The notes beneath the pieces were generated by a model, which was not told the origin of the DNA, did no database searches, and saw only the letters and a program-made list of their open reading frames with translations. The translations under genes were made by a program, and so were the position numbers. Shown here piece by piece: positions 1 through 7,003 of a stretch of DNA of 64,000 bases (positions within the stretch are counted from its first letter, which is position 1; every line of letters begins with the position of its first letter). This DNA comes from Pseudomonas sp. W4I3 (GTDB lineage Bacteria > Pseudomonadota > Gammaproteobacteria > Pseudomonadales > Pseudomonadaceae): positions 2,937,501 through 3,001,500 of the forward strand of contig NZ_JAUSXS010000001.1 in NCBI RefSeq assembly GCF_030816195.1, in the 5' to 3' direction.

Positions 1-127
1 TGATCACGCCGGCGAACAGATAGCCCAGCACCGCGCCCAGTTGCAGGCGCTTGGCCAACGGCACGGTGAGCACGGCGGCGAAGAGGAACACCACCGCTAC
101 TTGTAACAGGTTGCCTTCATGGGGCAT
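1..127 (-). CDS. CPA2-family (Kef-type) cation/proton antiporter, N-terminal fragment
   Basis: Only the first 42 codons are in the window; the gene runs off the left edge. The start is the ATG at 127-125 on the minus strand. The peptide begins [20 protein letters not shown] and continues into a first hydrophobic segment followed by a [15 protein letters not shown] turn. This is the typical N-terminus of KefB/KefC-like monovalent cation:proton antiporters (CPA2), which are inner-membrane proteins with a C-terminal TrkA-N domain. That domain cannot be seen here. KefB, KefC and YbaL-type paralogues cannot be told apart from this fragment. Confidence 0.7.
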   Translation of the reverse strand, partial: MPHEGNLLQVAVVFLFAAVLTVPLAKRLQLGAVLGYLFAGVI

Positions 128-542
128 TGAGAACTCCATTGTTTGCTTGGATCAGATGCTGATGCTTTCAGGGCGAGGTGGGTGTGGCCTCGGTCCCTGG
201 GAAAGGGCGCTATTAGAGCGCGTTTTCACATTTTGAAACTTGTATTTTTGATGCAACGGTCAACGGATGTGGCCGTTATCGGGCTGATACGGCCTGGATA
301 CCAGATCAGCGAAAAGGGCAGGCTGTGCCTGGACTATTCGGGCCAACTTCCACGCAACGACAAGGACCATGCGGTGATGGTGAGTTGCTCCCTCGGTTTC
401 TGATCAGAGCCGAGTGCCTTGAGCCGCTCGTGGTAGCTGACGAATCCACAAACAATTTCTGCCGATACTCAACTGGCAGACCCCTCACTTCTGAACCTAA
501 AGTTATGCCCTTGAGTTTATATTCCTTGGGTGGCATATTTGC
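128..542. other. intergenic region, no gene seen
   Basis: About 415 bases between the antiporter start and the toxin gene. The small overlapping reading frames here have no recognisable protein character and overlap each other on both strands. The region should hold the antiporter promoter (leftward) and the toxin-antitoxin promoter (rightward, probably in the AT-richer part at about 490-540). I could not identify a clear operator or sigma-70 box by eye. Confidence 0.5.
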
Positions 543-908
543 ATGATCTGGGACATTGAATACACGGATGAATTCGGAGATTGGTGGGAAGACCTGGGGG
601 AGAAGGAACAATCTTCGGTCGCTGCCAGCGTGGATCTGCTGGGCCTGCTGGGTCCGGGGCTTGGTTTTCCCCACAGCAGCGACATCAAGGGCTCTCGCCA
701 CGGCAATCTGCGCGAATTGCGTATACAGCATGCAGGTCGTCCATACCGAGTGCTGTATGCCTTTGATCCTCGGCGCTGTGCGGTATTGCTGATAGGTGGC
801 GATAAAACCGCGCAGCATCGTTGGTATGAGGTGCACGTACCCAGGGCAGAAAAGCTGTATGACGTCCATTTGAAAACATTGCGTAGAGAGGGCCCTGACC
901 ATGGCTAA
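543..908 (+). CDS. HigB/RelE-superfamily toxin of a type II toxin-antitoxin pair
   Basis: A 121-residue protein beginning MIWDIEYTDEFGDWWEDL. The pattern I-E-x-T-D-E-F-x-x-W-W at the N-terminus, a central stretch L-R-E-L-R-I-Q-H-A-G-R-P-Y-R-V-L-Y-A-F-D-P, then L-L-I-G-G-D-K is characteristic of the phage-derived Gp49-like/HigB (DUF891) branch of the RelE superfamily. These proteins are ribosome-dependent mRNA interferases in the cytoplasm. The gene overlaps the downstream xre antitoxin gene by 8 bases (toxin stop TAA at 906-908, antitoxin ATG at 901), which implies translational coupling. The toxin-first order is the usual one for higBA systems. The ribosome binding site is weak. Confidence 0.85.
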   Translation: MIWDIEYTDEFGDWWEDLGEKEQSSVAASVDLLGLLGPGLGFPHSSDIKGSRHGNLRELRIQHAGRPYRVLYAFDPRRCAVLLIGGDKTAQHRWYEVHVPRAEKLYDVHLKTLRREGPDHG

Positions 909-1206
909 GAAATTCGCTGACCTTAAAGCGCGCATGACCCCCGAGTCGCGCGCGGAGGCCGAGCAGCTGTACCAACGGCATCTGAAAGAAATGCCGCTGC
1001 ATGAGTTGCGCAAGGCTCAGCAGCTGAGCCAGGAAAGCCTGGCCAAAGCGTTGAATATCAATCAGGCGGCGGTCTCGAAAATGGAGCGTCGCACTGACAT
1101 GTACATCAGCACGTTGCGTGACTACATACGTGCTATGGGTGGAGAGCTGGAAATTATTGCAACGTTTCCCGATGGCCAGGTAAAAATCGACAACTTCGCT
1201 CGCTGA
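901..1206 (+). CDS. HigA-like XRE-family antitoxin
   Basis: A 101-residue protein. The C-terminal half holds a helix-turn-helix of the Cro/C1 (XRE) type: residues about 40-60 read L-R-K-A-Q-Q-L-S-Q-E-S-L-A-K-A-L-N, followed by I-N-Q-A-A-V-S-K-M-E-R-R-T-D, the recognition-helix pattern of HigA-type antitoxins. It should bind and neutralise the upstream HigB-like toxin and autorepress the operon. The start ATG at 901 lies within the end of the toxin gene. The N-terminal 30 residues are charged and probably helical. No further gene follows closely (95 bases to the next start). Confidence 0.85.
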   Translation: MAKKFADLKARMTPESRAEAEQLYQRHLKEMPLHELRKAQQLSQESLAKALNINQAAVSKMERRTDMYISTLRDYIRAMGGELEIIATFPDGQVKIDNFAR

Positions 1207-1300
1207 AGACCCCTTGTAGGGCGATGTACAGTGTTTTCATCTCGGCTTGATGGGCTCTTTGTTACCATGGCCGTCCCTTGTCACCCGGAGTCACCGGCCC

Positions 1301-2857
1301 ATGCAGCACCAGTGGGATGAAATGCACCGCACCCGCAAGCCTACGTTCGTTCTGTGTGGCGAGCCTCAGGGGGACGTGCTCAATCTCTACGTTCACGGTT
1401 ATTCGGCGTTTTTCAGCCAACAACAATTGGCGGGCTTCAAGCAGCAACTGGCCGGCATCGAAGGCTCGACCAACCTGATGTTGTTCTGGCCGGCGGGGCA
1501 TTTCCTGGAAAACCTCTTCGCACCGTTCAAGGAGGTGATCGCCTCGATGCTCGGCGGAGGCGGCCTGGGCGCGGCGACGGTGGGCGTGGGCAAGGCGATT
1601 GCCTACTTTCTCGACCATTACAAAAGTGTCGAGGCGCGGGTCGATGAAGTGGCCAGGACCTTGTTGCCTGAGCTGGCGAGCTACCTGCACGCCGAATCGC
1701 TGCAGGTGCGGCAAATCAATCTGATCGGTCACTCCCTTGGCGCCCGGATTTTGGTCAAGAGTGTGCTGGCCAGCCCTGAAGTCGCTGCTGAACTGCCGTT
1801 GAACAATGTCTTGCTGATGGGCGGGGCGATCTGTACCTCGAGCCCTTGGGAAGCGGTGTCGGCACCGCTCAAGGGGCGGCTGATCAATTGCCACTCAAGC
1901 AAGGACTGGGCGCTGGCGATGAAGCCGGACACCGAGCGTTGCATCGGCCGCTATCCCATCGCGGTGACGCCGGCACTCAAGGCCAAGGTGTCCAACGTGC
2001 ATCTGGCCAGCTTCGATCACGCGGCCTACTGGCCGCAGCTGAAAACCGTGGTGCAGTACACCGACCTGCTGCAGGAGCGCCGTGGCCTGATCCGCGCCGA
2101 CTTGCGCAGCAGTGAAGCGCGTTTTGCCGAAGAAGACGTGGATCTGTTTCCGATGCTGGTGCAGGCGCGGCCGGATGAGCTGAAGTTTCTTGCCGAGTTG
2201 ATGGCACAAAAGCGCAGTGCCACCATTGATGGCGGTGTGCGCGACCCGCTCAAGCTCGCCATCGAGTTGCAGCGCATGGGCGGTGACAGTTTCATGAACC
2301 TGGCCCGTGGCCATGGCGTGGCCTATCGCCAGATCGCTGAAGCGGTGGCGCAACGCCTGGGCATCAAGTTTGACGACGCAATCGCCAGCGTGGCCCTGGC
2401 GGACATTGAAGGGCAGGTCGCGGAAAAACTCATCGAGCAGTACCAGGACAAACTCAGCGGTGCCGACCGACAGGCGTTCGACGCCGAACTCAAGGCCGCC
2501 ATGCAAAAAGAGCAAGGCTTGTTTGCACGTCTCGACGTTGGCCGTTCGGCCACCACCGCCTTGAGCGGCACGGCATTGGCCGGGCTCACCGGGTTCATGC
2601 TGCGCCGCGGCGCCGCCACGGCGATTCCGGTGGTGGGCCAGGAGTTAGCGGCCGCGATGTTGCTGGTCAGCGGCGTACGGGCGTTTTCCGGCCCGGCGTA
2701 TTCGATCACCACCCTGGCGGTGCTGGTGGTCGGCGTGATTCGCCAGCGCCTGGAACGTGAGGCGCTGAACCAGGAACTGGACCTGGTGGTGCAAGTGGTC
2801 GAGGCGTTTGATCTGCCCCGGGAGACGGTGATGCGCACGGTCGCGTCCGACTGCTAA
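1301..2857 (+). CDS. Predicted alpha/beta hydrolase fused to a YaaW (UPF0174)-like domain
   Basis: A 518-residue protein. I chose the ATG at 1301 because a GGAG lies about 12 bases upstream; an in-frame ATG at 1247 would add 18 poorly conserved residues. Residues about 20-270 form a lipase/esterase-like fold with a nucleophile elbow G-H-S-L-G-A-R (Ser codon 1733-1735, residue 145) preceded by a beta strand I-N-L-I. The part from about residue 280 to the end resembles E. coli YaaW/UPF0174: L-x-x-M-G-G-D-S-F-M-N-L-A-R-G-H-G-V-x-Y-R, then a glycine/alanine-rich hydrophobic region and A-F-S-G-P-A-Y-x-x-T near the C-terminus. The two hydrophobic stretches near the end could be membrane segments. 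Substrate unknown. It precedes mntH by 24 bases but a functional link is not evident. Confidence 0.65.
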   Translation: MQHQWDEMHRTRKPTFVLCGEPQGDVLNLYVHGYSAFFSQQQLAGFKQQLAGIEGSTNLMLFWPAGHFLENLFAPFKEVIASMLGGGGLGAATVGVGKAIAYFLDHYKSVEARVDEVARTLLPELASYLHAESLQVRQINLIGHSLGARILVKSVLASPEVAAELPLNNVLLMGGAICTSSPWEAVSAPLKGRLINCHSSKDWALAMKPDTERCIGRYPIAVTPALKAKVSNVHLASFDHAAYWPQLKTVVQYTDLLQERRGLIRADLRSSEARFAEEDVDLFPMLVQARPDELKFLAELMAQKRSATIDGGVRDPLKLAIELQRMGGDSFMNLARGHGVAYRQIAEAVAQRLGIKFDDAIASVALADIEGQVAEKLIEQYQDKLSGADRQAFDAELKAAMQKEQGLFARLDVGRSATTALSGTALAGLTGFMLRRGAATAIPVVGQELAAAMLLVSGVRAFSGPAYSITTLAVLVVGVIRQRLEREALNQELDLVVQVVEAFDLPRETVMRTVASDC

Positions 2858-2881
2858 GCTGGTGTCCTGACTTGTGTTTGC

Positions 2882-4213
2882 TTGGAATCGCGCGTGAAAT
2901 TCAGCCTGCCGAAAATTGCTACCGCCCCGTTCTGCCCGCCGGAAGTGGCCGGCTCCGTTGCCGTCGACCCTAAGGCGTCCTTTTTCAAACGTGTGTTGAT
3001 GTTCGCCGGCCCCGGCCTGCTGATTTCCATCGGTTACATGGACCCCGGCAACTGGGCGACCGCCATCGAGGCCGGTTCGCGCTATGGCTACAGCCTGTTA
3101 TTCGTGGTGTTGCTGGCCAGCCTGGCGGGGATGGCGGTGCAGTGCCTGTGCTCGCGCTTGGGTATCGCCACCGGTAAAGATTTGGCGCAACTGTGCCGCG
3201 AGCGCTACAGCAAGCGCTCTGCGCGTACCCAATGGGTGTTGGCGGAAATTTCCATTATCGCCACCGACCTTGCCGAAGTGCTCGGCTGCGCCTTGGCGTT
3301 TCACCTGCTGCTGGGTGTATCGCTGACCACGGGCATCGTCATCACCGCCTTCGACACGCTGTTGATCCTGGCCCTGCAGAACCGTGGCTTCCGCCGCCTG
3401 GAAGCGATCATGCTGGCGCTGGTCGCGACCATTGGCGTGTGTTTCTTTATCGAACTGGTGCTGATCAAACCCTACTGGCCGGACGTGTTCAGTGGCTTCA
3501 CCCCATCCCTGTCGGCCATCAGCGACGCCGCGCCGCTGTACCTGGCCATCGGCATCCTCGGTGCGACCGTGATGCCGCATAACCTCTACCTGCACAGCTC
3601 GATTGTGCAGACCCGCCTGATCGGCAAGGACCTGGCCAGCAAACAGGACGCGGTCAAGCTTGCGCGCATCGACACCATTGGCTCCCTGGCCCTGGCTCTG
3701 TTGGTCAACGCGGCGATCCTGGTGCTGGCCGCCGCAGCGTTCCACAAGACCGGCCATACCGATGTAGTGGAGATCCAGGACGCCTATCACCTGCTCGACC
3801 CGCTGGTGGGCGGCGCGTTCGCCAGCATCCTGTTCGGCATCGCCTTGTTGGCCTCGGGCCAGAGTTCGACCTTTACCGGCACAATCGCCGGGCAGGTGAT
3901 CATGGAGGGCTACCTCAACCTGCGCATACCCTGCTGGCAGCGGCGCCTGATTACCCGTGGGCTGGCGCTGATCCCGGCGTTTCTCGGGGTGTGGCTGATG
4001 GGCGACGACGCCATCGGCAAGCTGCTGATTCTCAGCCAGGTGGTCCTGAGCCTGCAGTTGCCCTTTGCGTTATACCCATTGATCCGTATGACCGGCGACA
4101 AGCACCTGATGGGGCCATTCGTTAACCGGCTGCCCACGCGGATGCTGGCGTGGTTTTTGTTTGCGGTGATCAGTGGGGCGAATGCGTGGTTGATCGGGCA
4201 GTGGCTGTTCTGA
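2882..4213 (+). CDS. mntH: Divalent metal:proton symporter of the NRAMP family (MntH)
   Basis: A 443-residue inner-membrane protein with about 11 hydrophobic segments. The first transmembrane segment carries the NRAMP metal-binding signature S-I-G-Y-M-D-P-G-N-W-A-T, and the sixth carries G-A-T-V-M-P-H-N-L-Y-L-H-S-S, the M-P-H motif that with D-P-G-N coordinates Mn2+ or Fe2+. Length matches the family (about 410-450). The start used is TTG at 2882; a GTG at 2894 is an alternative, and both precede a short cytoplasmic N-terminal tail. It imports manganese (and possibly iron) using the proton gradient. No MntR or Fur box is obvious in the 24 bases upstream, so it may be cotranscribed with the hydrolase gene. 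Confidence 0.92.
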   Translation: MESRVKFSLPKIATAPFCPPEVAGSVAVDPKASFFKRVLMFAGPGLLISIGYMDPGNWATAIEAGSRYGYSLLFVVLLASLAGMAVQCLCSRLGIATGKDLAQLCRERYSKRSARTQWVLAEISIIATDLAEVLGCALAFHLLLGVSLTTGIVITAFDTLLILALQNRGFRRLEAIMLALVATIGVCFFIELVLIKPYWPDVFSGFTPSLSAISDAAPLYLAIGILGATVMPHNLYLHSSIVQTRLIGKDLASKQDAVKLARIDTIGSLALALLVNAAILVLAAAAFHKTGHTDVVEIQDAYHLLDPLVGGAFASILFGIALLASGQSSTFTGTIAGQVIMEGYLNLRIPCWQRRLITRGLALIPAFLGVWLMGDDAIGKLLILSQVVLSLQLPFALYPLIRMTGDKHLMGPFVNRLPTRMLAWFLFAVISGANAWLIGQWLF

Positions 4214-4214
4214 C

Positions 4215-5147
4215 TCATCGATCCCAATAGGGCACCGTCCCGAAACACTCCACAAAATAATCAATCACGGTGCGCACCTTCAGCGACAGCCTGCGGCTAC
4301 CCGGCCACAACGCGGCGATCTGCTGGGGTTCCAGGGTGGTAGCCACTTCGTACTCGCTGAGCACCGCCTGCAACGTGCCGGCGCGCAGGCCTTCGCCAAT
4401 CAGCCAGGATGGAAACACCACCAACCCCAGGCCCTGTTCGGCGGCGTGGGTCAGGGTGTCGGCGTGGTTGCCGGTGATCGGGCCCTTGACGCTGTAGGCG
4501 CTCCAGTCGCCCTGGTCGCGGCGGAAGAACCAGCGTTCCTGGCCTTTAATGCCCTTGTAGGCCAGGCATTGGTGATTGGCCAGTTCGTCGGGATGGCGCG
4601 GCGTGCCGTGCCGCGCCAGGTAGGCGGGGCTGGCGGCGAGGCGGAAGCGTTGTGGCGCGAAGATACGCGCCTGCATGCTGGAATCATTGAGCACGCCGAT
4701 ACGAAACAGCAGGTCGGTGCCGTCCTGCAGCGGGTCGACGAAGGTATCGGTTTGCTGGATATCCAGTTGCAGTTTCGGATAGCGCCGGCACAACTCCCCC
4801 AGCCACGGCGCCAGGTGACGCTGGCCGAATACCATCGGCGCATTGATGCGCACCAATCCGCTGGGTTCGCTGTCCTGTTCCTGCAGCGCTTGGCTGGCGG
4901 TTTCCAGTTGCTCCAGCATCAAGCGCGCGTGGCGCCCGAGCAGGCGTCCGGCTTCGGTGGGGCTTACGGCACGGGTATGGCGATACAGCAACTGCTGGCC
5001 GAGGGCCTGCTCCATCAGTTGGATCTGCCGGGAAATGGACGACGGCGCCAGACCTTCGCGGCGTGCCACCTCGGAAAAACTGCCATGGTCCAGCACCGCG
5101 ACGAACAGGCGCAGCGCCTTGAAACTCAGCTCATTGAAACCCTGCAT
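4215..5147 (-). CDS. LysR-family transcriptional regulator
   Basis: A 310-residue protein starting at the ATG 5147-5145 (MQGFNELSFKALRLFVAVLD). The open frame continues far upstream without a stop, but that part is the shadow of the divergent transporter gene. Residues 10-65 are the LysR winged helix-turn-helix: F-V-A-V-L-D-H-G-S-F-S-E-V-A-R-R-E-G-L-A-P-S-S-I-S-R-Q-I. The rest is the substrate-binding-like effector domain (C-W-x-G-S-R-R-L-S-L-K-V-R near the end). It is divergent from two half-size DMT transporters, so it plausibly controls them; the 115-base spacer would hold the operator. It converges with mntH, whose stop codon is 1 base away. Confidence 0.88.
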   Translation of the reverse strand: MQGFNELSFKALRLFVAVLDHGSFSEVARREGLAPSSISRQIQLMEQALGQQLLYRHTRAVSPTEAGRLLGRHARLMLEQLETASQALQEQDSEPSGLVRINAPMVFGQRHLAPWLGELCRRYPKLQLDIQQTDTFVDPLQDGTDLLFRIGVLNDSSMQARIFAPQRFRLAASPAYLARHGTPRHPDELANHQCLAYKGIKGQERWFFRRDQGDWSAYSVKGPITGNHADTLTHAAEQGLGLVVFPSWLIGEGLRAGTLQAVLSEYEVATTLEPQQIAALWPGSRRLSLKVRTVIDYFVECFGTVPYWDR

Positions 5148-5262
5148 CCTGACTCCTGGCTGTGCATATTGCGCAAAGGTGTTGTCGGCATGCTGCCATT
5201 TATCGCACAGCTCGACCACTGGATAATGCGCGCCATGTTTCTTCTTCAATTGCAGGTGATGT

Positions 5263-5751
5263 ATGCAGGCACGTTCTATCGAGGGCACGGCGCAGGCCAG
5301 GCCGAACCGCAACATTCTTCGGCTGCTGTTGCTGCCGCTGGTGATCCTGGCAGGCATGGGGCTGTCGGTCGAAGCCGGTCTGCTTGGGCCGTTGGGCGTG
5401 CAGGTCGGGCATTTATGGGCGACCTTGAGCATCTTCGGCGTTGGCTCGGCGATCCTGTTTCTGCTGTTGCTGTTCAGCGGCCCGCAAAAGGGCCCAGCCC
5501 TCACGCAACTGCCGCGCTGGCAGTTGATCGGCGGTTTCCTGGGGCCGATGTACGTGGTGGTGCTGACCCTGGCCACGCCCCATATCGGTGTGGCGATGAC
5601 GATGATTGCGATCCTGTCCGGGCAGGTGGGCAAGAGTGTACTGATCGACCATTTCGGCTGGTTCGGCACGGCGCGCAAGCGCGTCAATGTGGAGCGCTGG
5701 ATAGCCCTGGCGTTGATTGTGGCGGCACTTGTTCTGATTGCACGAGGGTAA
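5263..5751 (+). CDS. Half-size DMT-superfamily transporter (YdcZ/DUF606), first of a pair
   Basis: A 162-residue hydrophobic protein with about five membrane segments. After a short basic head it reads L-L-L-L-P-L-V-I-L-A-G-M-G-L-S-V-E-A-G-L, then G-P-x-Y-V-V-V-L-T-L-A-T-P-H-I-G-V-A and I-L-S-G-Q-V-G-K-S-V-L-I-D-H-F-G-W-F-G, the conserved signature of the DUF606/YdcZ family. Half-size members of this family are often encoded as adjacent pairs, as here: the next gene starts 4 bases after the stop. They probably form a heterodimer equal to one full drug/metabolite transporter. Substrate unknown. Divergent from a LysR gene. Confidence 0.8.
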   Translation: MQARSIEGTAQARPNRNILRLLLLPLVILAGMGLSVEAGLLGPLGVQVGHLWATLSIFGVGSAILFLLLLFSGPQKGPALTQLPRWQLIGGFLGPMYVVVLTLATPHIGVAMTMIAILSGQVGKSVLIDHFGWFGTARKRVNVERWIALALIVAALVLIARG

Positions 5752-5755
5752 GGCG

Positions 5756-6211
5756 ATGAATCTGATTCTGTTGTTGGTGGTGGTGGTCGCCGCAGGTGCG
5801 GTCTTGAGCGTGCAGGCAGCCATCAACGGTCGCCTGGGCCAGACCGTTGGGGTGTTGCGCAGCAGCTTGCTGACCTTTGCGGTGGGCGCGCTCATCACTG
5901 CGCTGCTGATCTTTTTCTTCGAGCCCGCCCAGGCGGTCAGTTTGCTGGACGTGCCGAAGTGGCAGCTGACCGGCGCCTTGTTCGGCGTGGTGTACATGAT
6001 AGTGATGGTTGGCGCGGTGCCGGTGGTCGGTACGGCGGTCGCCACGGTGGCGGTGATCGTAGGGCAGTTGGGCATGGGCATGCTGATCGACAACTTCGGT
6101 TGGCTGGGCAACCCGGCGATCGAACTGTCCGGCAGCCGTATCGTGGCGATGCTATGCCTGGCTCTGGCGCTGGTGTTCATGTACCGCAGCAATACGCGCC
6201 AGGCTGACTGA
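5756..6211 (+). CDS. Half-size DMT-superfamily transporter (YdcZ/DUF606), second of a pair
   Basis: A 151-residue membrane protein starting MNLILLLVVVVAAGAVLSVQ; the ATG at 5756 follows a GAGG-type site and lies 4 bases after the preceding stop. It has the same architecture as its upstream neighbour: V-Q-A-A-I-N-G-R-L-G in the first loop, then G-V-V-Y-M-I-V-M-V-G-A-V-P-V-V-G-T-A and V-G-Q-L-G-M-G-M-L-I-D-N-F-G-W-L-G. The two proteins align along their length, which suggests an old tandem duplication. A dimeric inner-membrane carrier is inferred. The substrate cannot be read from sequence. Confidence 0.8.
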   Translation: MNLILLLVVVVAAGAVLSVQAAINGRLGQTVGVLRSSLLTFAVGALITALLIFFFEPAQAVSLLDVPKWQLTGALFGVVYMIVMVGAVPVVGTAVATVAVIVGQLGMGMLIDNFGWLGNPAIELSGSRIVAMLCLALALVFMYRSNTRQAD

Positions 6212-6300
6212 CGGCGCTGAACCTTGGCGCCGCGCCGGCAGTCACTGCTTAAGGTGTGGCGTTCGCTGCACTGTGACGACCACGAAGAAGGAGTCTGACC

Positions 6301-6477
6301 ATGCCGGATCCAACCTGTGCTTGCCCACACTGCAAATGCGTACTGGGCGTCGACGCGGTCATGAAGGAGGGGAAGGGTTATTGCTGCCAGGGTTGCGCCG
6401 AACATCATGCGCACGGTGAACCCTGCGCTGCGGCAAACGACTGCGAATGCGCCAAGTCGGCTGCCAACGCGAGCTGA
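6301..6477 (+). CDS. Small bacterial metallothionein
   Basis: A 58-residue protein with ten cysteines (residues 6, 8, 11, 13, 28, 29, 32, 42, 48, 50) and histidines at 10, 35, 36 and 38. The start M-P-D-P-T-C-A-C-P-H-C-K-C and the central Y-C-C-Q-G-C-A-E-H-H match the SmtA/BmtA (PF02069) metallothioneins, cytosolic proteins that bind Zn, Cd or Cu in thiolate clusters. A clear AAGGAG site lies about 9 bases before the ATG, so the gene is very probably real despite its size. It is 89 bases after the transporter pair, possibly with its own promoter. Confidence 0.9.
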   Translation: MPDPTCACPHCKCVLGVDAVMKEGKGYCCQGCAEHHAHGEPCAAANDCECAKSAANAS

Positions 6478-6501
6478 ACCCTCGAATGTGGGAGAGGGCC
6501 T

Positions 6502-6530
6502 GGTGGGAGGGGGCTTGCCCCCGATGGCGG
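6502..6530. repeat. REP palindrome, left copy
   Basis: The stretch GTGGGAGGGGGCTTGCCCCC, followed by GATGGCGG, is the common Pseudomonas fluorescens-group REP with its GGGGGC-TT-GCCCCC hairpin. An inverted copy lies at 6962-6993, so the pair brackets the structured element between them. Confidence 0.8.
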
Positions 6531-6640
6531 AGTGGCAGTCACTGAATCTTTGCTTGAAACACCGCTATAGGGGGCATAGGTATCTACACAACTTTGTAGC
6601 AGCCTACGGTAACCACGATGCGAAGCGAGCCGCTCTTGAT

Positions 6641-6900
6641 CTTGCTCTTGATCTTGATCTTAGGCGCCCCGTTAAACCACGCTGGCCGCAATTCGACAGT
6701 GATTTGGGGGGTAAACCGGCAGGGATGCCGGTTTAGCCGCCTCGCGCCATGGATGGCGCGTGGCGGCGGCCCCCAAATCAGTGTCGGATTACGGGCACAC
6801 CGAGCGTGAGCGAGGTGCCGAGTGGTGGGGCAGGAGCCCTTTTGGTTACTTTTGGGGCTCTTTTCCAAAAGTGACCCGCCGTAAGGGCGGAACCCTAAGC
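6641..6900. repeat. Structured intergenic repeat element with nested palindromes
   Basis: No credible gene in this 520-base gap; the overlapping small frames look spurious. The sequence is built of hairpins. An outer stem GATTTGGGGG (6701-6710) pairs with CCCCCAAATC (about 6770-6779). Inside it are TAAACCGGCA/TGCCGGTTTA (6712-6735) and CGCGCCAT/ATGGCGCG (6744-6760). A further stem pairs GGTTACTTTTGG (6844-6855) with CCAAAAGTGACC (6865-6876) with one mismatch. A GATCTT/CTTGATCTTGATCT run lies on its left side. I recall such multi-copy intergenic elements from P. fluorescens genomes, but the copy number here cannot be determined. Confidence 0.6.
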
Positions 6901-6961
6901 CGCCGTTACCGCAGCAGCGGATATGTACGCGCTCTGATCCAACATCATTGTCGACTGTCAG

Positions 6962-6993
6962 GCCGCCATCGGGGGCAAGCCCCCTCCCACATT
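6962..6993. repeat. REP palindrome, right inverted copy
   Basis: GCCGCCATCGGGGGCAAGCC followed by CCCTCCCACA is the reverse complement of the copy at 6502-6530. It lies just after the stop of the minus-strand nucleoside-protein gene, so it may also act as that transcript's terminator or stabiliser. Confidence 0.8.
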
Positions 6994-7003
6994 TTGATCG
7001 GCG

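Noticed and set aside
306..1013. Minus-strand frame of 235 codons over the toxin gene
   Set aside because: It lies entirely antisense to the HigB/HigA pair and its protein has no recognisable features.
5148..5687. Extension of the LysR frame upstream to 5687
   Set aside because: The extra 180 residues are antisense to the DMT gene and lie before the normal LysR N-terminus M-Q-G-F-N-E-L.
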